Positions 53,217-60,364 of a DNA stretch of 64,000 bases are shown here, in pieces (the stretch's first letter is position 1; each line of letters starts with the position of its first letter). Below the pieces are notes generated by a model. That model saw nothing but the letters and a program-made list of their open reading frames with translations. It was not told the origin of the DNA and did no database searches. Where the stretch lies: positions 1-64,000 of the forward strand of contig JAXHUM010000044.1 of the NCBI GenBank assembly GCA_034189325.1, read 5' to 3'. The DNA comes from JAXHUM01 sp034189325 (GTDB lineage Bacteria > Desulfobacterota > DSM-4660 > Desulfatiglandales > Desulfatiglandaceae). The position numbers were made by a program, and so were the translations under genes.

Positions 53217-53642
53217 CTATTTGAATTTGTCAAAGGCACCAATAAGGACCTTTTTAAACGCTTCAACCTCCTCATCCGTGTATCCGGCCTTTATCTCCTC
53301 ATTGACTCCCTTAACGAGTGGCAGTGCCTGGATGGCCAATCGATCGCCCTTTTCCGTCAGATGAATAAGATACCCCCTTCGATCGCTTGGATTCTTCCGA
53401 CGCTCCACGCAACCCGCCTTCTCGAGCCTATCGACCAGCCCGGTTACGGTCGAGTTTTCAATCATCACGCCTCTGCTGAGAGCGGTGAGGGAACAGCCGT
53501 TGTTCTTCTTTAGGAAGAAAAGGAGCATGACCTGAATCGGCGTGATGTCCAGTCCTTCCTGAACCAAGGATCTCTTTAGACTAATCATCAGCCTTTGAAA
53601 AACTTTGGATATCAAAAAAATAAGCCTGTCCTCTCTTTTCAT
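53217..53642 (-). CDS. MarR-family transcriptional regulator
   Basis: 141 residues. Winged-helix MarR: GLDITPIQVMLLFFLKKNNGCSLTALSRGVMIENSTVTGLVDRLEKAGCVERRKNPSDRRGYLIHLTEKG, with the wing RRKNPSDRRGYL. Acts as a dimer on palindromic operators, often responding to aromatic ligands or oxidants. Autoregulation is likely: a palindrome lies 21 bases before its start. Possible targets are the lactamase-fold gene downstream. Confidence 0.93.
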   Translation of the reverse strand: MKREDRLIFLISKVFQRLMISLKRSLVQEGLDITPIQVMLLFFLKKNNGCSLTALSRGVMIENSTVTGLVDRLEKAGCVERRKNPSDRRGYLIHLTEKGDRLAIQALPLVKGVNEEIKAGYTDEEVEAFKKVLIGAFDKFK

Positions 53643-53663
53643 GTCGCCAACCCCGCTTATTAT

Positions 53664-53690
53664 TTAGCATGCTAATTTTTTCGATGCTAA
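53664..53690. promoter_or_regulatory. Palindromic operator upstream of the MarR gene
   Basis: TTAGCATGCTAA (53664-53675) is a perfect 12-nt palindrome, and a matching half-site ATGCTAA follows at 53684-53690. The palindrome is 22 bases upstream of the MarR ATG and in an AT-rich patch, typical for a MarR autorepression site. Confidence 0.75.
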
Positions 53691-53788
53691 TATATCTCTT
53701 GAGTTCTGATTGTCAAGGCGTTTTCTTTCCCATGCGTCGGAGGGGCTTCCTGAAGAGTACCTATCCTCTCAGGTCTATTTCTCGCGTC

Positions 53789-54241
53789 CTATTCTTCGGT
53801 CAGAAAATCAAGCTCTTTTGCCTGGTTTTCCGACACAATCATTCCACTTGAGAACTCAATAAAGGTTAATGAACCTGACAGGTTCGGATTGCACAGTTCC
53901 TTGTCACCCATCTGTATGTCAAGGGTCCGTTCAATATGGCAGGCCTTTTCCAAGACGTCTGATTGACTTGTCCCGAAGAACTCACATATGGCCTCTCGCG
54001 GAAGGGATTTTGACTTATTTTTACTAAACAGATGATTTATGCGGGCAATGACATGGATGATGGCAGAGGCCCAGAGTCCCGTTGTTTCTCCGTCAAAGAA
54101 GAACGACTTCTTTCGACCAAGCCTTTCCAAAAGCCTGAGGGCATAGCCGGCATACTCATCACTCAGATTCTGTTGGGAAAAATCGACAATACCCTTTTTT
54201 ATCTCCTCAAATTGCCTTTGTCTTGTTTCTTCTTTTTCCAC
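53789..54241 (-). CDS. Uncharacterised protein, possibly DUF6398-like
   Basis: 150 residues. The conserved-looking core is TTGLWASAIIHVIARINHLFSKN and REAICEFFGTSQSDVLEKACHIERTL, a helical protein with the flavour of the DUF6398 family (ASAI.H.i...N.LF). No catalytic motif is recognisable. It lies 75 bases downstream of the alpha/beta hydrolase gene on the same strand. Confidence 0.6.
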   Translation of the reverse strand: MEKEETRQRQFEEIKKGIVDFSQQNLSDEYAGYALRLLERLGRKKSFFFDGETTGLWASAIIHVIARINHLFSKNKSKSLPREAICEFFGTSQSDVLEKACHIERTLDIQMGDKELCNPNLSGSLTFIEFSSGMIVSENQAKELDFLTEE

Positions 54242-54316
54242 CGTCGTTCACCTCATCTTTGTCGGTTTGCATCGAATCAACATCCCCTGGCCCCATGGAC
54301 CGATAGGCAGCCTTCA

Positions 54317-55105
54317 TTAAGCGGCAATGCTTCGACATATAAAATCTTTCATGGTCTGAAACACCACAGTCTCCTGTTCCTGATGGGGATTATGTCCACA
54401 ATTGGGCGGTACCAGTACTTCCACCCCGGGGCCGGCATGACGGACAATCGATGCTACCTGAGCCGAGGTGCCGTATTCGTCATTTTCTCCCTGGATGACG
54501 AGCACAGGGACATGGATTCCCGATACGTAAGACTCCAGATTCCACTTTCTAAAATCGGGCTGGAGCCACACCCTGTTCCAGCCCCAGAAGGCGCAATCCG
54601 TATTGCTTCCATGGTATTTCTCAAGTTTCTGCCGAAGGGTCCCCTTTGCAAACATCTCGCCCGCTTTTCGGATCGATCGGACGGTGATATCCTCGCAAAA
54701 GACATGAGCCGATTCAGTGATTAAACCGAGGAGGGATATCTCTGGACGGCTCCCAGCGTAAATAATGGCAATGGACCCGCCGTCCGAGTGCCCAATAAGA
54801 ATACACCTTTGAATACCTACCAACCTCATCAACTCGGGAAGCACTGTTTGGGCTTCTTCATGCATAAAATTAATCGACCGAGGCAGAGCACAGGGATCGG
54901 AGCCACCATATCCTAGACGACTATACACCAATGCGCCGCACCCTGTGGCAGCTGCCAGCCTAGCCGGGAAATCACGCCACATGGCAACGCAGCCGAGCCC
55001 CTCATGTAAGAAGACGAGGGTCGGCGCTTGATCGGGTGGTGGGCCATGCCAGACGATTTCATGCCTCTTTCCACCCACCGGCAGTAGTTTTTTTTCGTTC
55101 GTCAT
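54317..55105 (-). CDS. Alpha/beta hydrolase
   Basis: 262 residues, cytosolic. VFLHEGLGCVAMWRDFPARL gives the oxyanion block, LIGHSDGGSIAI the nucleophile elbow (Ser in GHSDGG), and VPPNCGHNPHQEQ the catalytic His. Substrate unknown. Confidence 0.9.
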   Translation of the reverse strand: MTNEKKLLPVGGKRHEIVWHGPPPDQAPTLVFLHEGLGCVAMWRDFPARLAAATGCGALVYSRLGYGGSDPCALPRSINFMHEEAQTVLPELMRLVGIQRCILIGHSDGGSIAIIYAGSRPEISLLGLITESAHVFCEDITVRSIRKAGEMFAKGTLRQKLEKYHGSNTDCAFWGWNRVWLQPDFRKWNLESYVSGIHVPVLVIQGENDEYGTSAQVASIVRHAGPGVEVLVPPNCGHNPHQEQETVVFQTMKDFICRSIAA

Positions 55106-55319
55106 CGTTCGGATCTTGTTTTAGGCTTCAGGCAATCGAGCGAGAAGGACGATCCGGGCGGAAGTTGAAAAAACCATCCCCTGCTTATCAAATAGAGACC
55201 TCCGAATTATTTTGTTTCGCATGCTCCTGCTCAGAGTCCGGGATTTTCGACTTGATCTTGAACAAAAACTCTCATCTGTGGTATGAACACCAGATAACCA
55301 TAACCACATAAGGTGCCTT

Positions 55320-56450
55320 ATGTCAAAAGACTATTATGATATTCTCGGTGTTTCCAAAGACGCATCAGAAAGTGAAATCAAGAAGGCCTATCGGAAGTTG
55401 GCCAGGAAATACCATCCTGACATCAATCCCGGCAATGAAGAGGCGGAACAGAAGTTCAAAGAAATATCTGCATCCTATGACTGTCTCAGCAACAAGGAAA
55501 AAAGAAAAATCTATGATGAATTCGGGGAAGAGGGTCTCCGGGCGGGGTTTGACGCGGAAAAGGCCAGGGAATACAAGCAGTGGAGTTCCTTTCAGCAGGC
55601 AGGAGGAGGCTCCCGACAGGGATCTGGGAAATATCAGGCCTATGAAGATATCTTTGGTGATCTCTTTGGTTTCGCTGATGCACGGGATGCCTACAAGACA
55701 AGCAGGCCTTCCAGGGGAAGGGATGTCCAACATGAGATGACCGTTGATTTGGTATCGGCTCTAAAAGGATTTGAAACAGAGATATCCATGCAAAAAAACA
55801 GGGAGTGCCCAGGATGTCATGGGACCGGCACGGACCCAAACTCCCCCATAAGCACCTGCTCCACCTGCGGCGGTTCGGGTCGGCTGAATGTGGCAGGGGG
55901 CCCCATGAGATTCACTCAAGCCTGCCCGGATTGTAAAGGAGATGGTAAAAAGGGCACACCTTGCAGACAGTGCGGCGGTGCCGGTCAAGTCTTGGGCATG
56001 GAAAAAATCAGGGTGGTGATCCCACAGGGTGTCAAAGAGGGGTCTAAGGTGAGAGTGGCAGGGAAAGGCGAGCCGGGATTCAATGGCGGCAAACCAGGCG
56101 ACCTCTATCTGATTATTCGTCTGAAGCCACACCCCCTTTTGAGAAGAGAAGATGATAATCTTTACATGGAAATACCTGTGACCATTCGCGAGGCCATGGC
56201 AGGCGCGACCATCACCCTACCCACCATAGAAGGCCAGATAAAACTCAAGGTCCCCCCAAAAAGCCAGAGCGGTCAAACCCTCAAGCTGAAGGGGAAAGGG
56301 GCCCTCAATCTCAAAACGAAGCAGATGGGTGACCTTATGGTGAAGCTGGCAGTAAAAGTACCTAGGACGGACGACCAGGAGATCCTTGAAGCGGCGGAGA
56401 AGATAGACAGGGCCTACCCAGATGATTTGAGAAGGGATATCAGATTGTAA
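55320..56450 (+). CDS. dnaJ: DnaJ-type co-chaperone (type I with zinc finger)
   Basis: 376 residues. The J-domain (~1-70) has KKAYRKLARKYHPDIN with the HPD motif. A Gly-poor linker is followed by the zinc domain with four CxxCxGxG modules (CPGCHGTGTD, CSTCGGSGRL, CPDCKGDGKK, CRQCGGAGQV), and the C-terminal peptide-binding domains with PQGVKEGSKVRVAGKGEPG and LPTIEGQIKLKVP. It recruits client proteins to DnaK and stimulates its ATPase. No dnaK is nearby. The typical Gly/Phe-rich region is poorly developed, so it may be a specialised DnaJ. The end is 11 bases from the convergent CbpM-like gene. Confidence 0.93.
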   Translation: MSKDYYDILGVSKDASESEIKKAYRKLARKYHPDINPGNEEAEQKFKEISASYDCLSNKEKRKIYDEFGEEGLRAGFDAEKAREYKQWSSFQQAGGGSRQGSGKYQAYEDIFGDLFGFADARDAYKTSRPSRGRDVQHEMTVDLVSALKGFETEISMQKNRECPGCHGTGTDPNSPISTCSTCGGSGRLNVAGGPMRFTQACPDCKGDGKKGTPCRQCGGAGQVLGMEKIRVVIPQGVKEGSKVRVAGKGEPGFNGGKPGDLYLIIRLKPHPLLRREDDNLYMEIPVTIREAMAGATITLPTIEGQIKLKVPPKSQSGQTLKLKGKGALNLKTKQMGDLMVKLAVKVPRTDDQEILEAAEKIDRAYPDDLRRDIRL

Positions 56451-56461
56451 CAACACTGATT

Positions 56462-56800
56462 TCAAGAGTTTCTGTTGAGTCTTTTTCGGAGCTGCCGGAC
56501 CAGTTCCTCAAGGATAGCGTCAAATTGCCTCCGCATATCGATCATACTCTGCCTCATTCTGAGGGCCACCTCAACACCTGCCAGATTAACGCCCATATCC
56601 TCAACCAGGCTTTTTGCGAAACGAAGTCTTTCCAGATCATCGTTAGAAAACAACTTAGCGGGAGGATCCTCCCGGCAGATCGGACAGACGATATCCTCCG
56701 CCTCTAGGTCTTTGAGGAAACGCTCTTCGATCTCAAAGACCTCGATCACCTCAGAGACCGTCCAAAACTTCTTGTTCGCAGGCTTAGGGTCACCCATCAT
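56462..56800 (-). CDS. CbpM-like MerR-family chaperone modulator
   Basis: 112 residues. The MerR-like N-terminus (VSEVIEVFEIEERFLKDLEAEDIVCPIC) is followed by FSNDDLERLRFAKSLVEDMGVNLAGVEVALRMRQSMIDMRRQ. The GVNLAGVEVAL block is typical of CbpM proteins, which bind J-domains and regulate them. The CPICRE pair may bind zinc or be redox-active. Convergent with dnaJ, a common pairing, which supports a J-domain-modulator role rather than a transcription factor. Confidence 0.85.
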   Translation of the reverse strand: MMGDPKPANKKFWTVSEVIEVFEIEERFLKDLEAEDIVCPICREDPPAKLFSNDDLERLRFAKSLVEDMGVNLAGVEVALRMRQSMIDMRRQFDAILEELVRQLRKRLNRNS

Positions 56801-57210
56801 TGAACCCCCTGATAGAGAACCCGAATGGAAAAAACATCAGGATCCAAAGGTTATTGACAGAATCACTACGCTCCAAAACAGGGCGAAACACATGCATTTA
56901 ATCTATCAGACTCTTGACAATTGTTCAAGACGCTAATAGGCATTTACCATCCATCCTCTGGCAGCCGGTCTGTAGCGATCCTCGCATCAGTCTATATATC
57001 GTTTACAGAAATATCATTATTTGGTTGAAAAAATAGCCAGAGAGAGAGAGAATGACTTCCATCGAGGATGCACATCACCCGTGTTGCATGGCTATGTCTA
57101 TAGAGAACGAGGACATCCATATCCATACGGATCGGTTCGAAAAACCGGGGCACGCGACGTCTTATCAGGTTATCTAAACATAGTGACAGAAGTATGAAAA
57201 GGGGGAGATT
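56801..57210. other. Intergenic region with near-palindrome overlapping a -35-like box
   Basis: About 410 bases. CTTGACAATTGTTCAAG at 56913-56929 is a near-palindrome (CTTGA/TCAAG arms) that contains a TTGACA; a poor -10 (TAATAG) follows 15 bases after it. It could drive and control the rubrerythrin gene. No gene is visible. Confidence 0.35.
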
Positions 57211-57672
57211 ATGAGCTTTCAGTCGTTTGAAGAGATTATCCGTTTTGCCATAGACAAAGAAAAGGAGGCCGTGACATTCTATCAGGAGATCAGCTCTCAT
57301 GAGTCCTATTCCGGTTCCAAAAAGGTGTTTCAGGATTTTGCCGAAGAGGAAAAGAAACACCAGGCTTTTCTGGAAGGATTTCTCGGCGGGGAAAAGAAAT
57401 TACCCGATTATGACCTCAAATGGATTCCTGATATAAAGAGAAGCGACTACATGGTAGACATTACCTATGAAAAGGGAATGCCTTACACAGACGCCTTGAG
57501 ACTCGCCATGAAGCGCGAAGAGAAAGCACTGGCCTTGTATAATGACCTGAGGAAACAGACCGATAATGAAGAGCTGATCAAGGTATTTCAGATGCTCGCT
57601 CAGGAGGAGGCCAAGCATAAACTTGCCCTTGAACAACTCTATGATGATTACATGGCCAAACAGGGAGATTAG
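57211..57672 (+). CDS. Rubrerythrin/ferritin-like diiron protein
   Basis: 153 residues. Ferritin-like four-helix bundle with the diiron Glu pairs: FAIDKEKEAVTFYQEI, FAEEEKKHQAFLEG, then AMKREEKALALYNDL and LAQEEAKHKLALEQLY (two ExxH sites). No C-terminal rubredoxin domain, so it is erythrin-like. Such proteins reduce peroxide or bind iron in anaerobes. It is followed after 41 bases by glutaredoxin and the FTR-like gene, which could supply electrons. Confidence 0.9.
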   Translation: MSFQSFEEIIRFAIDKEKEAVTFYQEISSHESYSGSKKVFQDFAEEEKKHQAFLEGFLGGEKKLPDYDLKWIPDIKRSDYMVDITYEKGMPYTDALRLAMKREEKALALYNDLRKQTDNEELIKVFQMLAQEEAKHKLALEQLYDDYMAKQGD

Positions 57673-57713
57673 GCGATAGACCCGTAAGATGGATCAATTA
57701 AGGGGGAATAATA

Positions 57714-57965
57714 ATGCAAGAGCCTGTAAAGATGTATACGCTTAGTACCTGTGGTCATTGTAAGGCCACGAAGGCTTTCCTTGACGAGTGCAAAATCGCC
57801 TTTGACTTTGAGGACGTGGATCTCCTCGAGGGCGAAGAAAGGGCAGCTATTATTGAGGAGGTTAAGAAATGGAACCCCAACTGTTCCTTTCCTACCATTG
57901 TCATAGGAGACAAGGTGATCGTTGGATTTAAAGAAAAGGAGATAAAGGAGGCATTGGGACTATGA
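57714..57965 (+). CDS. Glutaredoxin
   Basis: 83 residues. Thioredoxin fold with active site CGHC in MYTLSTCGHCKATKAFLDE and cis-Pro block CSFPTIVIGDKVIVGFKEKEI. The CGHC site and NrdH-like size suggest a small redox carrier. It overlaps the next gene by four bases (ATGA), so it and the FTR-like protein are translated together. This resembles glutaredoxin-FTR pairs in which the FTR-like protein reduces the redoxin with ferredoxin electrons. Confidence 0.93.
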   Translation: MQEPVKMYTLSTCGHCKATKAFLDECKIAFDFEDVDLLEGEERAAIIEEVKKWNPNCSFPTIVIGDKVIVGFKEKEIKEALGL

Positions 57966-58288
57966 GCGAGGGCCAAAAGCTCTATGAGACCCTGAAAAAG
58001 GTTCAGGAACCTAAAGGTTACTTCTTCAATAAGAACAGGACATATGTGATGGAACTCCTGGAATCGCTCCTGATGAATAAGAAACGATACGGTTATATGG
58101 TTTGCCCCTGTCGACTAGCTTCAGGAGAGCGAGAAAAGGATAAAGATATTCTCTGTCCCTGTGTTTACAGGGCGGAGGATGTAAAAGAATACGGGAGCTG
58201 CTACTGTAATCTCTATGTGACCAAAGAGTGGAACGAAGACAAAGTACCACATGTATATGTCCCTGAGAGAAGGGACCCCGTCTTCTAA
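57962..58288 (+). CDS. Ferredoxin-thioredoxin reductase catalytic-subunit-like protein
   Basis: 108 residues. It carries the FTR motif of six Cys: MVCPCR..., ILCPCVY..., SCYCNLY. Canonical FTR has CPC-x16-CPC-x8-CHC; here the spacings are 14 and 12 residues and CHC is CYC, so the active-site His is Tyr. It probably binds a [4Fe-4S] cluster and passes electrons to the adjacent glutaredoxin. Overlap with the glutaredoxin gene is ATGA. No variable subunit gene is nearby. Confidence 0.87.
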   Translation: MSEGQKLYETLKKVQEPKGYFFNKNRTYVMELLESLLMNKKRYGYMVCPCRLASGEREKDKDILCPCVYRAEDVKEYGSCYCNLYVTKEWNEDKVPHVYVPERRDPVF

Positions 58289-58357
58289 ACCACGACAGCC
58301 TCCTCTTCAGCATTCAGCATGAGTCCACAAAAAGGAGGCCCCTACACCGCAAGTCGA

Positions 58358-58606
58358 CTAAGTTCGCATATACTTGTTATATAGTTCAAAGTAGACAGGA
58401 CAGGTACAGATCTGTCTGTATCCAAAGGGGTGTCTATAGGGACAGCTATCAGGTTCTTCGGTGTTCAGAAAAAGCACGTTCTTGCCATTGGCGTACCAGA
58501 CGTTACACATTTTGTTGTCTCTGTGTTGCTCGTTATTGATACACGCATAGTTATGTTCACATTTTGTTGCCTCTTTTACTACTTCATGAGATATGTCAAA
58601 AAGCAT
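58358..58606 (-). CDS. Small Cys-rich protein
   Basis: 82 residues from ATG 58606, with GGAG seven bases upstream. Six Cys: KCEHNYAC, KMCNVWY, DSCPYRH and ICTCPVY, with NGKNVLFL in the middle. It looks like a metal- or cluster-binding protein common in anaerobic deltaproteobacteria, but I cannot name the family. It is convergent to the FTR-like gene (~70-base gap). Confidence 0.75.
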   Translation of the reverse strand: MLFDISHEVVKEATKCEHNYACINNEQHRDNKMCNVWYANGKNVLFLNTEEPDSCPYRHPFGYRQICTCPVYFELYNKYMRT

Positions 58607-58960
58607 AGACAAGCTCCTTTTTCATGTAGGCCCCCCAAGACCTTATGATTCATTGGTTCGCTTTTTAGGGCTTCAAAAGTACTATGTTCCGAGATAAATC
58701 GACACAACCGAAAGATACATAAAGACTCCGTAGCGTTAGACAGACGTCTAATAGCAGACTTGGAAACGCGACGCGAATGAAATAAAGTATTTGATGATAA
58801 GAGAGATGACAATTCATTTCAAGTCTGAAATGACCGCAATTCTCATAAAACCGAACGTTTTGTTGGGAGGCCGACCCAGAGTGATTCTTCACACCGGAGC
58901 TTTCCGCCTCCGTTTATCGTTGCCGATTAAGACTTCCGGTCTAAAAGGAGAACAAACAAT
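58607..58960. other. Promoter region of the metal efflux operon
   Basis: About 354 bases between the divergent Cys-rich protein gene and the efflux operon. An AAAAGGAG lies before the TolC-like start. I see no obvious metal-regulator operator. Confidence 0.4.
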
Positions 58961-60304
58961 ATGAAGAAGACTTCCCTCATGATGGTCCTGATCGCAATTT
59001 TTATGCTTGTCTCGCGTTCTGCTTCCTTCTACAGAGAGGCACTGGGGGCGGGTGACGCCTTGGAGACAGAAAGCTCATTTGGAGATCCACATGACAAATC
59101 CGGTTTGCCCGTTCTGACGGATAAGTCCATCCTTGACGACTATGTTCATTATGCCATGCTCAATAATCCCGGTCTTCAGGGGGCTTTCGACCGCTGGAAA
59201 TCAGCGCTTCAAAAGGTCGCAGCCTCTCAGACTCTTCCGGATCCCCGCTTTACCTATAGCCATTATATAGAGGAAGTCGAAACAAGGGTCGGCGCTCAAA
59301 AACATGCATTCGGCATCACCCAGATGTTTCCATGGTTCGGCAAACTTGACCTGAAGGGAAAAATTGCCTTGGAAAAGGCCAACGTTGAGAAACAGCGTTT
59401 CGAAAAAATGAGATTAAAGGTGATCGATAAGGTCAAGCAGATATATTGCGAATACTACTTTCTGAAACGTTCAATCGACATAACCGGCGAAAACAGGGCC
59501 TTGCTCCATTACCTGGAGAGTGTGGCTCGAACAAGATACAAGAGTGGCGACGCGAGGCAAGGCGCGATCATAAAGGTCCAGGTTGAGCTGGGGAAACTCG
59601 AAGACCGCTTGAGTTCTTTGAGGGACATGATGAGAGTCTTAAAGACCAAACTCAACAGCACGCTGAACCGGCCCGCCCATGCGCCCCTCTCCGTGCCAAA
59701 AATCCTGTCACAAGAGACGTTCAACATGGAAGACGAACACTTGGTGTCGTTGCTGCTTGCCAACAATCCGGAACTGAAAGTGTTTGATATCATGAAAACC
59801 AAAGAGGACTTGGAAGTTGAACTGGCCTCAAAGAACTACTTTCCCGACATGACCCTCGGGCTGAACTATATTCAAACCGATTCCCGCACCGACATGAACC
59901 CGGAGGATAACGGCAAAGATCCTGTTATTGCCCTGCTCTCCCTAAACATACCGATCTGGCGAAAAAAATATGATGCCGCCAAGCAAGAAGCCCTTATCCG
60001 CCGGAGGGCGGTTGAAGGTGAGCGTAGCGACAAGAAAAACAAGCTCATTGCGGATCTTGAATCAGCTCTTTATGAACTGCGGGATGCCATGCGCAAGATA
60101 ATTCTTTACCGTGACACATTGATTCCACAGGCGAAACAGGCCATGCAAGTGATTCAAACCGCCTTCATGTCTGGTAAAGCGGGACTTCTGGATCTTATTG
60201 ATTCGCAACGGATCCTCTTGGACTTTGAGCTTAACTATGAAAGAGCCTTGACCAATCGTTCGCAACAGATCTCTGAGATCAAAAGACTGGTGGGAGAAGA
60301 ATAA
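58961..60304 (+). CDS. TolC-like outer-membrane efflux protein (CusC-type)
   Basis: 447 residues with a signal sequence (KTSLMMVLIAIFMLVSRSASF). The OEP repeat regions are seen as long helices with NNPGLQGAFDRWKSALQKVAASQTLPDPRFTY and ANNPELKVFDIMKTKEDLEVELASKNYFPDMTLGLNY, the typical 'a..P.l......a...l..ak..ypP.l.l' blocks. No lipobox Cys is clear. It is the first gene of the efflux operon and forms the outer-membrane channel. Confidence 0.88.
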   Translation: MKKTSLMMVLIAIFMLVSRSASFYREALGAGDALETESSFGDPHDKSGLPVLTDKSILDDYVHYAMLNNPGLQGAFDRWKSALQKVAASQTLPDPRFTYSHYIEEVETRVGAQKHAFGITQMFPWFGKLDLKGKIALEKANVEKQRFEKMRLKVIDKVKQIYCEYYFLKRSIDITGENRALLHYLESVARTRYKSGDARQGAIIKVQVELGKLEDRLSSLRDMMRVLKTKLNSTLNRPAHAPLSVPKILSQETFNMEDEHLVSLLLANNPELKVFDIMKTKEDLEVELASKNYFPDMTLGLNYIQTDSRTDMNPEDNGKDPVIALLSLNIPIWRKKYDAAKQEALIRRRAVEGERSDKKNKLIADLESALYELRDAMRKIILYRDTLIPQAKQAMQVIQTAFMSGKAGLLDLIDSQRILLDFELNYERALTNRSQQISEIKRLVGEE

Positions 60305-60364
60305 ACCAGACCGCTTTAAACGAGCTGGTTTATAAATGCTATAAATAGATCCATGAGGTTTCAG

